This document shows positions 11,455-22,356 of a stretch of 64,000 nt of DNA, in pieces; the first letter of the stretch is position 1; each line of letters opens with the position of its first letter. The position numbers and the translations under genes are program-made. Under the pieces are notes generated by a model. It made no database searches. It was given only the letters and a program-made list of their open reading frames with translations, and was not told where the DNA came from. Origin of the DNA: Diploptera punctata (lineage: Eukaryota; Arthropoda; Insecta; Blattodea; Blaberidae); the NCBI GenBank assembly GCA_030220185.1, contig JASPKZ010005705.1, positions 2,219,501 through 2,283,500 of the forward strand. The letters run 5' to 3'.

Positions 11455-11720
11455 GCAGCCCCCCCTTGCCAGCCATTGCGGAAACGCATTACCGTGGTTC
11501 GGACATGTTTTTAAGATGGAAGATGAGCGATGGCCGAAGAAAACATATGAATGGCCATCTAAACGAAGAAGAGAAAGAGGCAAGCAAGGTTAAACATGGA
11601 AGGAAAACATGAAGACAGTAATGCAAGCTAGAGGGCTAAGCATCGAAGATGCCCAAGACCGTAGGCTTTGGAGGTTTGGCAAGGGAGACGGCAGCAGCTG
11701 TAAAAACCCGAGATAGATAG
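11455..11720 (+). mobile_element. LINE-F, 3' end fragment
   Basis: The plus strand encodes a typical non-LTR C-terminal tail: 'ALPWFGHVFKMEDERWPKKT', then a basic stretch, then after a stop 'EDAQDRRLWRFG'. It is followed by a short (GATA)n tail. The pattern is that of the H.KRM.D.R.PKK...A.DR..WR tail found in several LINE clades; the clade is not resolved. It directly follows the polypyrimidine tract. Confidence 0.7.
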
Positions 11721-11723
11721 ATA

Positions 11724-11726
<3 letters not shown>

Positions 11727-11765
<39 letters not shown>

Positions 11766-11812
11766 CTATTATTATTATTATTATTATTTATTATTATTAT
11801 TATTATTATTAT
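11727..11812. repeat. (ATT)n microsatellite
   Basis: A nearly perfect ATT array sits between the LINE-F tail and a SINE-1 copy. Confidence 0.95.
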
Positions 11813-11823
11813 ATTTTAAAAAA

Positions 11824-12168
11824 GTCCACCGCTGTGGTCTCGAGGTAGCGAACTTGCCTTCTCACGCAGCGGGCCCGGGTTCGATCCCCGCTCGGGACAG
11901 TTTTTCTGGGTGAGGTTTTTATCGGGGTTTTTCCTCACCTGTAAGACAAATGTCAGGAAAACATTAAGGCCCAAACGGTCTCCGAAATCATATCGCAATC
12001 ATCATCATTCATATTCATCTTATCATCATCATCCTCCATCGGTGTGGAAAGCAACGGGAAGCTACCACGCCTAAAATTCCCTAGTAAAGCTGCAAAGCAT
12101 AGCATGAAAATGCTATGATTGAAGTGAAAGACCTGCCTTCGGGCAGAATTACTATGGATGGATGGATG
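11824..12168 (+). mobile_element. SINE-1 copy, near full length
   Basis: It runs from 'gtccaccgctgtggtctcga' to 'cttcgggcagaattactatg' and a (GGAT)n tail. The B box (ggttcgatccccg) and the 'catgaaaatgctatg' hairpin loop region are well preserved. Confidence 0.9.
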
Positions 12169-12284
12169 TTAAAAATCTCTACATATGGTGTAACTCTAGC
12201 TAGCATTCCTGATTACAATCCCAAAATCGCAAGTTCTTTTCTTAGGATATATATATATTTTTTTTTTTTTGGGATGTGGAAGAT

Positions 12285-12580
12285 TCCATGCCGTAGACGA
12301 GAGATTTAAGGCATCATGCACGGGATTTGTGTTTGTTCGAGTCCCAATGGGGGGAAAAAAATATCATGGAATTTCGGCCAGTTTGGGACAGGTATTCACT
12401 CAGCATCGTCAACAATTTGGGTAGGTACAAAAATAGCAGCTCCAGGTTGAGAAAACTTGGAAGTCCCGAAATGCTGGCCACATATCACCCCTATACTGAC
12501 TGAATAAACGTTCACCTCTGATTAACACAGCTGGATGTGAGGCCAGCAGCCAACTGGTAAGGCCAAGCATCATTAATATA
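12285..12580 (+). mobile_element. SINE-4 copy, diverged
   Basis: It aligns with 33836-34170. It has the B-box-like 'tgttcgagtcccaatgggg', the body 'ggaatttcggccag', 'gctccaggttgagaa', and the tail 'ggatgtgaggccagcagcc'. The A-box region is decayed. Confidence 0.75.
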
Positions 12581-12862
12581 CTTTAACATGAATTAAGAAG
12601 TACCGAAATCCGATTTAAAACTATATAGGGATTTCATGATAATTGTTTCCCTCGTTGTCATCTCTTAGCCAAAAGCAGCAATCAACTCACTAGCCCTTGG
12701 TTCTTCAGAGCTTCAGGGATTCATTTTATCTCTACGAAAAAAAAAAAAAAAAAAAAAAACTCGCACATTTCGTAAATTGAAGGCGGTTGGTTTGATAGAA
12801 TATTTATGAATGAGGTTCTCTTTCCTAGGGTTGGTAACTGTGAAGTCAAGTGAATTTACCTG
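12581..12862. other. Spacer
   Basis: Poly-A of about 23 bases lies at 12738-12760. Nothing else recognised. Confidence 0.4.
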
Positions 12863-13491
12863 GACTATTTAACTCATGCCACAAATGCTAGTCAATGACC
12901 AATCACGTTTCAATGAATGTTGTTTTACAACCAATGACAGTCGTGTTTCACCTCGCTCTTTATCGATTTCTCCTTATCAGTTCCTGCTTTTGTGATAAAG
13001 AAAGCTCCTCCTTTTTAATGTTCTGAACAGGTCAAAGCATTTTTTTCTCCAACACATACATTGAATATAGCAAATAATGAAAATATTCCTTGATTTTATT
13101 GAGTTGTTTACTAAAAAAATAAATGAATAACCCATAATGTTGATTATGATATATAGTTTGATGTGTTTCATTATTTCTCCACTTGGGTGCACTCTTACAA
13201 TATTGCTATCTTATTTGGCAATAAATAATATGATCAAGCAGCAGTGAATGAACATAACCTGGCATTTCTGATTTGTTTTCAAACATCGCCGTTTACATTA
13301 AATGTATAAATATTTTAAAATAACTATAGTTAAACAATGATTTGTGATTAAACAGCTTAATTTTACGTTAAATAGTCCTAACAAATGCCACTCTTGATTT
13401 CTAAATTCTCTAGATAAATTTCACTCCTCACTTCGTGAGTCGTGAATTTATCGATAATTTGGAAATCACTCGTGGCATTACTTATGAATAA
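12863..13491 (-). mobile_element. R1 non-autonomous element, copy 3
   Basis: The reverse complement aligns with the other R1 copies. The left end 'cataagtaatgccacgagtg' is at the 13490 side, and the right end 'gtggcatgagttaaatagtc' at the 12863 side. It is somewhat shorter than copies 1 and 2. Confidence 0.8.
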
Positions 13492-13510
13492 TACATCGAA
13501 TACAAGCAGA

Positions 13511-13668
13511 TGTGATCTCGTGATAGCGTGCTGCCTTGTCACGCAGTTCAAGTCTCGGTCGGGACAAGTTTCCTGGGTGAGGTTTATCGGGGTTTTTCCT
13601 CATCTGTAAGACAAATGTCAGGAAACTTCAAGGCCCAAACGGTCCCGAAACATTATATGGTCATCATA
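13511..13668 (+). mobile_element. SINE-1/2, 5' half
   Basis: It has the head 'tgatctcgtgatagcgtgct', a degenerate B box and the shared body to 'ggcccaaacggtcccgaa'. It stops abruptly at the left end of R1 copy 4 and does not resume after that copy. The half present cannot distinguish SINE-1 from SINE-2. Confidence 0.75.
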
Positions 13669-13669
13669 A

Positions 13670-14441
13670 TTATCATAAGTAATGACACGAGTGATTTTTC
13701 CAATTTATCTAGAGAATTTGGAAATCAAGAGTGGCATTTGTTAGGACTATTTAACGAATAAAATTAAGTTGTTTACTCACAAATCAAAATTTAAATATAG
13801 TTATTTTAAAATATTTATACATTTAATGTAAACGGCGATGATTGAAAACAAATGAGAAACGTTTATTAAGTGTAATTTGTTCATCACTGCAACCAGATCA
13901 TATTATTTATTGCCAAAGGATTGCAATATTGTAACAATGCACTCTAGTGGAGAAAAAATGAAGCACATATAAAACTGTTTATAACCAATATTGTAGGTTA
14001 TTAATTAATTTGTGATTTCCTATGATGTAAATATGTTCATTGTATTTTTTTTTTTGGAACATGAATACATGGGAAAGTGCAAACAGTTCTTTCTTTTTTT
14101 TGTGGTATAATCAATTGCTATAAATGTTTTTCTATTATATCCCGCAAGCAGAATCTGTTTACATTCGTGCACTATATATACAATCTGGGAGCCAATTGTA
14201 TTATAGGATTCTTACATCTTAATATATAAATTGTTATATTCAACGTAATCTTAGAGCGTCAGTCACTGCAAAATAATGGTCTGACCTATTTAGAATGTTA
14301 AAAAGGAGGAGCTTAATTTTAATGTGACAAAATTAAATTGATAGAATCGAGGTGAAAAATGACTGCGATTGGTTGAAATACAAAATTCATTAAAATGTGA
14401 TTGATCATTGACTCCTATTTGGGGCATGAGTTAAATAATCA
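13670..14441 (+). mobile_element. R1 non-autonomous element, copy 4
   Basis: It has the left end 'cataagtaatgacacgagtg' and the right end 'ggggcatgagttaaataatc'. Part of the left hairpin region is deleted. With copy 3 it forms a large inverted pair around the half SINE. Confidence 0.8.
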
Positions 14442-14544
14442 TTTATATTCACCTTAGAATAAGTTTAGGATCAAGTAAGCCTACTCTCCTAAATGTATAA
14501 ATATTCCCTTGATATAGTTAATAAGTTTATAAAATACATTACGC

Positions 14545-14682
14545 ACCACTACCAACATCATCACCCATCGTATCATTGGAACAGCGTAACCCTGTTTTCC
14601 AGGCGCCCCAACCTCAGAAGTGGGTTACAATTACCGCTATGCCAGAATAGAACTCCAAAAATGTCGAAATGACAACCTGGAG
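14545..14682 (+). mobile_element. SINE-2, 3' half
   Basis: It carries the SINE-2-specific part (aacctcagaagtgggttaca) and the complete tail with 'atgtcgaaatgacaacctgg'. The head is missing. Confidence 0.75.
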
Positions 14683-15048
14683 AATTGGAATGTTTATTCA
14701 ATGTTTGCCCAATATTATACACGACTTTTCCATCAACTGCCAAATGTCGAATTTCTGCAGGGTTTATTACTTAATCAAGAGTATGGTTTAATTTCCTAAT
14801 TTCCAGTCACTTCTACTACACTGCAATTTATTTGTATATTTGACAAAATGGTAGAGGTTAATTAACTTTTTTATTATACGGCTCAGCATTATCGAAAAGT
14901 AACCACCGTGCTTTAGTCATGGTCTAATGGACATTTTTCCAAGTTGCTATATTTGTTGACAGCTAAGAAAATTCAAAGTTCGTATCACCTCTTTGAGATG
15001 ATTATACCGAATTTGCCTATTAGTACAGACATTTGGTAGTTTTACTTG
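14683..15048. other. Spacer
   Basis: No recognised feature. Confidence 0.4.
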
Positions 15049-15750
15049 TAAAGTTTTCCGGGAGTTTTGAAAATGGGCATTTTATAGATTTCGATGTGCT
15101 CTTTCTGAATTTCAACTTTGCCACCTCGTATCTTTGCCGCTCGCGCCGCCATATTGGAAAAATGGCGCCTAAAAGCAGTTTTTGATAGTATCTCCTTTCC
15201 GACTCATTTTATGATAAAAACATTTATATACAAAATTAAACTAGAGAACATTTCCCACAATTCATGTAATAACCTTTTTTTCGTAAAATCAATAGTTTCG
15301 GCGTACGAGCGCCGCAAAGTGTAGTTCAACACGCTTTTAGGAAAAAAAAGAACTCATTTCTACGCTATTTTGAGGTAGAGTAAGCGGAGCGTTTTTTTAT
15401 CGTGGTATCTCCAGTAGACCTAACCCACATGCAATTCACTATTCCAAAATTTGGCCTAAACGCAAGTTGAACTACAGTTTGCGGCGCTCGTACGCCGAAA
15501 CTATTGATTTTACGAAAAAAATGTTATTACACGAATTGTAGAAAATGTTCTCTAGTTTAATTTTGTATATAAATGTTTTTATCATAAAATGAGTCGGAAA
15601 GGAGATATTATCAAAAAACCGCTTTTAGGCGCCATTGTTTCAAGATGGCGGCGCGAGTGGCAAAGATACGAGGTGGCAAAGTTGAAATTCGGAAAGAGCA
15701 CATCAAATCTATAAAACTGCCCATTTTCAAAACTCCCGGAAAACTTTCCA
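15049..15750. mobile_element. Foldback element with ~280-bp inverted arms
   Basis: The left arm (15049-15330) and right arm (15466-15750) are near-identical reverse complements. They run from 'aagttttccgggagttttga' inward to 'gtagttcaac'. The spacer is 135 bp. The arms are GC-richer than their surroundings near the CpG-containing segments 'ctcgcgccgccat' and 'cgtacgagcgccgc'. No transposase is visible. The 68-codon frame at 15118-15324 lies within an arm and is not a convincing gene. Confidence 0.85.
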
Positions 15751-16097
15751 GGTAACCTCTTTTTTTTAGAACCAAGTGACTGTACTATACCTATCCTATT
15801 GTATTGATGAGCTATCATTAGCATATGCCACGAGCAAATGCGTGTGTATGTTAGAGCGAGTTTATATCTTCAAAATTTTCTCCTACATTTATTTTGCTGT
15901 ATAGGCCTATTATTACCTATTGTATTTAATTACTTTCTTCAATGTGGTATTAATCTATTAGGTATATAATGGGTTTTGTTTGTATCATTCTTCTTGGCAT
16001 TAATTCTTTATGTGTCCAAATGAGTTTTTGTATTTTGAAAAACTCACTAGCTAAATGCGTTTTTGGTTTGTGATTATTTCCTAAAAAATAAATATCA
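15751..16097. other. Spacer
   Basis: AT-rich, nothing recognised. Confidence 0.4.
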
Positions 16098-16428
16098 TCA
16101 CGTGGCCTCAACCAGAGTCCAACGCAATGTTGGGTGTCGAGGGTTGAGATGAACCCCTATATATAGAGGTCTGTGAATGACAAGGGTGTTCGCAACATCA
16201 CAGGAACAGAGATGAACGGAACGGATGAGATGAGTGGAGAAAATTGGTGAATGAAAATTGTGGCCAGGGGAAAACGGGTGCAACTCCAAAAAAAAAAAAC
16301 AAAACCCTGCCCCAAGCTCCGTTTCTTCCACCACCACGAACATCCCCATTGAGTTGCCGATACTCCGATCTCGGGACCCACCGCGCGGTGAGAGGCGAGC
16401 GTCTAACCGCTTGCGCCACGGAGGCGCC
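16098..16428 (-). mobile_element. SINE-3 copy, full length
   Basis: The minus strand starts 'tccgtggcgcaagcggttag', an A-box-like sequence of the tRNA-Ser/Leu type. It continues through 'acgctcgcctctcaccg' and a body containing 'gtcattcacagacctctata', and ends near 'ctcgacacccaacattg'. The overlapping frames here are tRNA-head shadows. Confidence 0.85.
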
Positions 16429-16984
16429 TGTATACTGGTCTTTAATTGCTGCCTTTTTTCCAGTATGGTTATTAATGTATTCTACATTTTTTTTTCTATT
16501 TCCCCCCCTTGCATTATTTCTTAACTTTTTTATATGCCAGATATTTATTTTATATATCGTTGAAACTGGCTCCTAAATGTATATAGATTTTTGCAGCGAT
16601 AGTGCGTTTCTCACACACTCGGGGCTTACACAGCACTGCGGGAACCCTGAATTGAAAGTTCAATTTTCTAACTTGCGGAGTTGCCAACCTATAAATAACT
16701 AAATAAGTATACTGTAATATTACAAATTACCTACCTAGTGCGGGAAATAAAACTACTGCCCTTTATGTACACTACGTACAATGTAAATACAAAAATGTAG
16801 TGTTAATATACATTATACGAAACAAATCACTTCATTTTAAATTAACTGAACTTTATTTAAAACAATATAGAACAATAAATACGTACTTACTGTCATTTTA
16901 TCCCTGCTCTGCAGTCTCAACTAAATTATTTTTGGCATTTATCATATAAACATTGGCCAGACTATTGAACGTTAGTCAGCTGTC
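16429..16984. other. Spacer
   Basis: AT-rich. No recognised feature. Confidence 0.4.
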
Positions 16985-18048
16985 CATTCATTCATTCATA
17001 GTGTTCTGCTCAAGAGCAGGTCTTTCACTGCAAACTCAGCATTCTCCACTCTTTCCTTAACTCAGCTTCCCTTTTCGTATCTGCATACAAACCATTTATT
17101 TTAATATTGTCTATCATCTGATGTCTTTTTCTGCCTCTAACTTTCTTTCCGTTGACTATTCCTTCTAGGGCATCCTTCAGCAGGCATTTTCTTCTTAGCC
17201 AGTGGCCAATCCATTTTTTTTTCCTCTTCTTTATGAGTTCCAGCATTGTTCTTCCTTCACCCACTCTGTCTAGCACATGTTCATTTTTTATTTTGTCTGT
17301 CCATTTTACATGTTCCATCCTTCTCCATATCCAAATCTCAAAAGCTTCCAGTCGCTTTTCCTCATTCCATCGTAATGGCCAAGTATCTGCACCATACAAT
17401 GCTACACTCCACACAAAGCACTTCACTAGCCTCTTCCGTAATTCATTTGTCAAAGGTCCGCAGAAAATGCTTCTCTTCTTGTTAAAAGTTTCTTTTGCCA
17501 TTGCTACCATCTGCTTTACTTCTTGACCGCAGTTCATGTTACTACTGATAGTACAACCCAAGTATTTGAAGCTCTCCACTTGCTCAATGGCCTCATCTTT
17601 AATCCTCATGTTTATCTTCCTTGGTTTATTTCCTATAATTATGGCATTCGTATTATTTATATTTATCTTCATCCCATAATCCTCGCACTTATCATTTAGC
17701 TCCATCAGCATGTTACTCAGTGTCATTGCATCTTCTGCTAGCAAAGCCATATCATCAGCAAATCTTATGCACTTTATTCTTTTTCCTCCCATGTTTACGC
17801 CTCCCGTATTACTGAAGCAGTTCATCATTAGGTCTTCCAGGTAGATGTTGAAAAGGGTACGTGAAAGAGGACATCCTTGCCTTACCCCCCTTACAATTTC
17901 TCTTCCCTCTGACATTTCTTCTCCTATCTTCACTTTTATTCGCAGTTTCATATAAAGACTACTTATGAGCCTCCTCTCCTTCCAGTTCACGCCAATTATC
18001 TTCAAGATCTTCAGGAGTTTATTCCAATTTACTCTGTCAAAGGCCAGC
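16985..18048 (-). mobile_element. LINE-B, 5'-truncated copy with open RT frame
   Basis: The element covers the second half of the RT, the C-terminal arm and the 3' UTR. Upstream of the first Met the frame is open to about 18048, beginning inside the RT fingers/palm ('FDRVNWNKLLKILK'). The 3' end is a 45-nt tail containing 'gcagtgaaagacctgctc', a ctgctcttgagcag hairpin and a (GAAT)n run. This tail closely matches the end of SINE-1. A second, interrupted copy lies at 38283-39556. Confidence 0.9.
17025..18005 (-). CDS. Reverse transcriptase C-terminal fragment of LINE-B
   Basis: This is a 326-residue open frame, the longest coding frame in the window. RT motifs in order are 'VRGVRQGCPLSRTLFNIYL' (residues ~39-57), the catalytic 'FADDMALLAED' (~84-94, box A/C-type FADD), and 'ESFKYLGCTISSN' (~142-154). 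A C-terminal arm follows with 'YGADTWPLRWNEEKRLEAFE' and a basic 'KKRKKKWIGHWLRRK'. The N-terminal endonuclease and the first RT motifs are lost by 5' truncation, so this cannot be an active enzyme despite the open frame. The lack of stops suggests fairly recent insertion. The product would reverse-transcribe its own RNA at a nicked target. The clade is RTE-like or a relative; this needs a phylogeny. Confidence 0.85.
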   Translation of the reverse strand: MKIIGVNWKERRLISSLYMKLRIKVKIGEEMSEGREIVRGVRQGCPLSRTLFNIYLEDLMMNCFSNTGGVNMGGKRIKCIRFADDMALLAEDAMTLSNMLMELNDKCEDYGMKININNTNAIIIGNKPRKINMRIKDEAIEQVESFKYLGCTISSNMNCGQEVKQMVAMAKETFNKKRSIFCGPLTNELRKRLVKCFVWSVALYGADTWPLRWNEEKRLEAFEIWIWRRMEHVKWTDKIKNEHVLDRVGEGRTMLELIKKRKKKWIGHWLRRKCLLKDALEGIVNGKKVRGRKRHQMIDNIKINGLYADTKREAELRKEWRMLSLQ

Positions 18049-20055
18049 TACTCGTATTTATAATGAACGCAAATAATTCCAACAAAGATGTTATTATTTT
18101 ACTATTATTTATTATTTGAAAACACCATCGTGCAAAAAAATAATGTACAATGTACGTTTGTGAAGTGGTTTACAGAATCTCGGGAATTAAAGCCTCGCAT
18201 TGTAATATATTATTGTTTTTCCTCTCTCTTTAACTAAAACTTTCTATATTATAGCAGGATTTTAATATCATAATAAATATGGAAGTTAAAGTCAATAATT
18301 TTATACTTTAAAATTCTTTTAATATTTATATATAATTTAAATAAAGAAAAACATCTAAATAATTAATTGTTGTTCATTGTTGAATACAAATGTCTCAGTA
18401 ACAATTAAATAAATAGTATTATATAACAATCTTTCTAAATAATGCTTTTAAAATTGTGTTTTAAGTCATTGTTGTCTGAAATATAAAGCTTTCTGTTATA
18501 ACTCTAATAAGAACACCTGCTTAATTTAATATTTTTAAATAAAAGTATACTAAATTCTGATTGGATGTTAAAACAATTAACTTTTTGATTTAACAAATCA
18601 AATTTAAACATTATATTAACCAATAGAATTTAAACCTAACATCATGTGATGTAATAATGTTCTTTAAAATTGTAACAGAATTACTCTAGTCATTCTGCAT
18701 ACAACTTTCAACAAACATAGAAGCAATAAGAGTTCTCCTGTTAAAATGTGATATTTAATACAAGAAGAATAGTTGACTCAAGAAAAGAAAATAATTTATT
18801 TTAATTGACAGTGAAGAATAATACCACTTAAATTTACTTAATCTGCTGGGAACCTACAAAATGAATAAATTTATAACTATTTCTACAAGAATCAGTTATT
18901 AGTGATTTTTAAAGTGTTTTCCTATCCCGTGTACCAACTTCCGACCTTGAGAAGAGAATTCAGCTCTACCGAAAATCAAATCCAACCTGAACCAGTAATT
19001 CTTTTTGGGATACTAATCCTTCAAAATGTTACTACATCATCGGGTATGAAGAGAGTTAGCTGCTTCAAAACATCGCCACAATATGGGAAAAGAATTACTT
19101 CTTCAAAATTGTCGCCATATCGAGGGGCATAATGAAGATCTTACTATCATACTTCTTCAATATTATGTATTATTTCTGTAACTCAACTGTACCCGACTAC
19201 GAGCACTTTCTCATTGGAGTGTCGATACGGTGTACAACATTATTTATGAATAAAATATATTCTTAAAATAATAAATTCTTCAAGTCCTCTATCGTATCGC
19301 GAAAACTAATTTCGGTTCAGGGGCAGGAGTAGTTGATTAATTTTCTCCACTCCAATATTTATTTGCTTACTAGCTTATTTGAAATTGATGGCGATATTTG
19401 TTAGTTCGAATTAAAAAAATCATTGCCATAACTTCGAATTATAGAAACCGAAATTGATAAACCCGCTGTACTGTTGGTTAATTAATTAATTAATTAATTA
19501 ATTAATTACACAACGATGGCCTTGAATGGGTCATCAATATTGGTAAGGCCTTTGTCCCGCCCTCTGGTTTTTCCAGATCTAGTCACATGCAGGGGGGTTA
19601 TGAAGATTTCGTTTGTGTTGCACCTGCGGTGTCACAAATTTGCCAATATTTTAGTTTCAATATTACTAAAGCCTTCGTTTTAACTATTGGGTATGTTATA
19701 TTACTTTACCGTTCAAGTACATGCTTTGAGAGACAGAGAAAGAAAAACATTTACAACAATGCCAACTTGTATTCATGTATCAAACCAGCTCCAGTCTAAT
19801 ACGGTTACTATGACTTGTAGCATGGAATCGATCTCGCACTGGGTACAGCGACACTAAGCACGTGGTGTCAGTTGCCGTGGGGAAAAAGTGAAAGGGCTAC
19901 TGAAAGAAACAACCTCCTCCAAATAGTTATGGGGATGATGAGTTATTCGTGCCACAGCTCATCGGACGTGGAAAGAATGTGGGCTGGAGTTGTTGAGCGA
20001 CACTATTGAAGGAGGGAAAGTTAGGAATTTTAATGTAGCATGCCTTACAATAATA
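18049..20055. other. About 2 kb of AT-rich sequence without recognised repeats
   Basis: This is one of the longest stretches I cannot assign. A 76-codon frame at 18902-19132 and a 70-codon frame at 19587-19799 have no motif I recognise. There is an (AATT)n run at about 19480-19508. It could hold unique sequence, old decayed repeats or a non-coding transcript; the sequence alone does not decide. Confidence 0.4.
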
Positions 20056-20057
20056 TT

Positions 20058-21179
20058 ATTGGTCAATAGCGAACAGATACTAAAGGCCAACACGCACATA
20101 CTATTGAGTAACATTAAGAAATTGGGACTGGAAGTTAATATCAATAAAACTGAATATATGGACACACATAGAAATACATTATATAATGGAAATCGACAGC
20201 TAATGACAAATTAGGGAAATTTTGAGGAAGTGACTGAATTTAAATACTAAGGAACAATAATCACAAATAGGAATGAGATGCACAAAGAAATTAAACAAAC
20301 TCAATTCTGGAAATGCGTGCTATAATGCATTACAGAGGCTCTTGACGTCCCAACTCATTTAAAAAAATGTTAAACTCAAAATATACAAAACTATTATTCT
20401 ATCAGTTATATTACATGGGTCCACCGCTGTAGTCTCGAGGTAGCGTGCTGCCTTGTCACGCAGCGGGCCGGGGGTCGATTCCCGGTCGGGGCAGTTTTTC
20501 TGGGTGAGGTTTTTATCGGGATTTTTCCTCACCTGTAGGACAAATGTCAGGAAAATTTTAAGGCTCAAACGGTCCCCTAAATCATATGGCCATCATTATC
20601 ATCCTTCATCGGTGTGGAAAGCAACGGGAAGCTACCACACCTACAATTCCATAGTAAAGCTGCAAGCATAGCATGAAAATGCTATGACTGCAGTGAAATA
20701 CCTGCCCTCGGGCAGAATTACTATGGACGAATATTACATGGATGCGAAACATGGACTCTTACTTTAAAGGAGGAAAGGAGATACGAGTACAGTATTTGAG
20801 AATGAAGTTCTTATGAAAATTTTTGGACCAAAGAGAGATGAACAAACAGATGAATGGAGAATACTACTTAACAGTGAGCTACATGATAAGTATAGGAAGC
20901 CAGATATAATAATTACAGTTAAGTTTCGCAGACTGCGATGGGCAGGACATGTGGCACGAATGGGGAATGTAAGATGTGCAAGGAAGCTTCTTGTAGGAAA
21001 ACCAGAGGGAAAACGCCCAGTTGGAAGACCAAGAATGAGGTGGGAGAATAACATTAACTATGATTTGATGGAAGTAGATTATACAGGGAATGATTAGAAA
21101 ACATTAGCTCAGGATAGAGATGTATGGAGAGCTTATGTCCGCGCGGCCATGAACCTACGGGTTCGATAGTGCCAGTGAA
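20058..21179 (+). mobile_element. RTE-A LINE, 5'-truncated, split by a SINE
   Basis: It begins just after the RT catalytic region ('NTHILLSNIKKLGLEVNINK', degenerate) and ends at the family 3' terminus (gggttcgatagtgccagtga). An open piece at 20813-21097 encodes 'KIFGPKRDEQTDEWRILLN' and 'LRWAGHVARMGNVRCARKLL'. A SINE-1 copy with 11-bp duplications interrupts it at 20419-20730. Confidence 0.9.
20419..20730 (+). mobile_element. SINE-1 copy with perfect 11-bp duplication
   Basis: This is a near-complete SINE-1, from 'gtccaccgctgtagtctcga' to 'ctcgggcagaattactatgg'. The flanks repeat atattacatgg exactly (20408-20418 and 20731-20741). This duplication is RTE-A sequence, so the insertion is younger than its host. 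It defines both ends of SINE-1 precisely. Confidence 0.95.
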
Positions 21180-21306
21180 TTATCAGTTAGTTATGCGTTA
21201 CAAAAACACTGATTCGTCCATAATTTAAAAACCAATATAATATTTTCAGTTAAAATTTAAATACAAATAAAATTAGGTGTATTAAACTAAAACTTATCAA
21301 GAGGGC

Positions 21307-21612
21307 GGCGGCTCCGTGGCGCAAGCGGTTAGACGCTCACCATTCACCGCTGGGATCCAGAGATCGAGTCCCGGTCATTCCATGTGTGTTTCATGGTGAC
21401 GAAACGGAGCTTGGGCAGGTTTTTCTCGAGGTTTTTTCCCCGTTTTCCCCTGCCACAATTTCATCCCACCATTTCTTCATACTCATCTCATTCATTCCGT
21501 TCATCTGCCCCATGATGGTGCGTCAGGCGTGGTAGGCGTGGTAGGCGGCACCCTTGTCTTTCGCAAACTTCGACCCGGCCCTCAGTTGTACACGAGTTGA
21601 GGATATTTATTA
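21307..21612 (+). mobile_element. SINE-3 copy, full length
   Basis: It has the head 'gctccgtggcgcaagcggtt', the B-box-like 'gatcgagtcccgg', the body 'acggagcttgggcaggtttt', and the end 'cacgagttgaggatattt'. Two adjacent partial copies of 'gtggtaggcg' show a small tandem duplication near 21530. Confidence 0.9.
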
Positions 21613-21850
21613 ATTATCAACAGGGTTAGCGGATCCTACACCGAACTATTGATGTAAACAAAACAGTTGCAAGGACGAGGGACGGGAGCAAAAGGAACAC
21701 AGCATCAAAAAGGGAGCACGTAAAGTTAGGTGCAGTAACATTTGTATAATACAGCAGCCAATTACAATTGTACTATAAAATAACTAAAACGTTATGCTCT
21801 ATTGTCGATGCTAACAAACACAGAGAAACAAACGTAAACGAAATAATACA

Positions 21851-22133
21851 CCGAGTCTCGGTCACTCCATGTGGGTTTCATGGCGGACGAAACGGAGCTT
21901 GGGCAGGTTTTTCTCGGGGTTTTCTCCCGTTTTCCCCTACCACAATTTCATTTCGCCATTTCTCCATACTCATCTCATCCATTCCATTTCATTCCATTCA
22001 TCTGTCCCTGTGATTGTGCGTCAGGCGTGGTCGGCCGGCACCCTCGTCATTCACAGACCTCTATATATAGGGGTTCATCTCATCCCTCGACCCGACCCTG
22101 AGTTGGGCACGAGTTGAGAATATTTATTTATTT
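21851..22133 (+). mobile_element. SINE-3 copy, head truncated
   Basis: It starts at the B-box side ('ccgagtctcggtcactcc') and continues through the full body to the tail. It lies 240 bp from another SINE-3 in the same orientation. Confidence 0.9.
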
Positions 22134-22356
22134 ATTTTAAGAGTAACTGCACAGCCTCTATTGATTTCCAGATGGTGGTAACAACTGAGGGAAATGCTTT
22201 TCGAACGAGCATAGAATGGTGTGAAGAAGCGAGTGCATTCACCCTAAAAGTACCGCTTCACTCACTCCCTCTTAAAAACAATATCTCACCATTTCATGAA
22301 GTTTTGTGTCCGATTAGCTGAATCACCTGTAATATGTGACTGAACAGTAAAGTATA
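22134..22356. other. Spacer
   Basis: Nothing recognised. Confidence 0.4.

Noticed and set aside
10937..11593. A 179-codon Lys/Arg/Glu-rich frame and partners over 10937-11593
   Set aside because: They come from the polypyrimidine tract, have no domain, and similar frames are open in several registers, as expected from the repeat.
18902..19132. 76-codon frame in the unassigned 2-kb region
   Set aside because: No domain, no supporting splice or codon signal, and a length common by chance.
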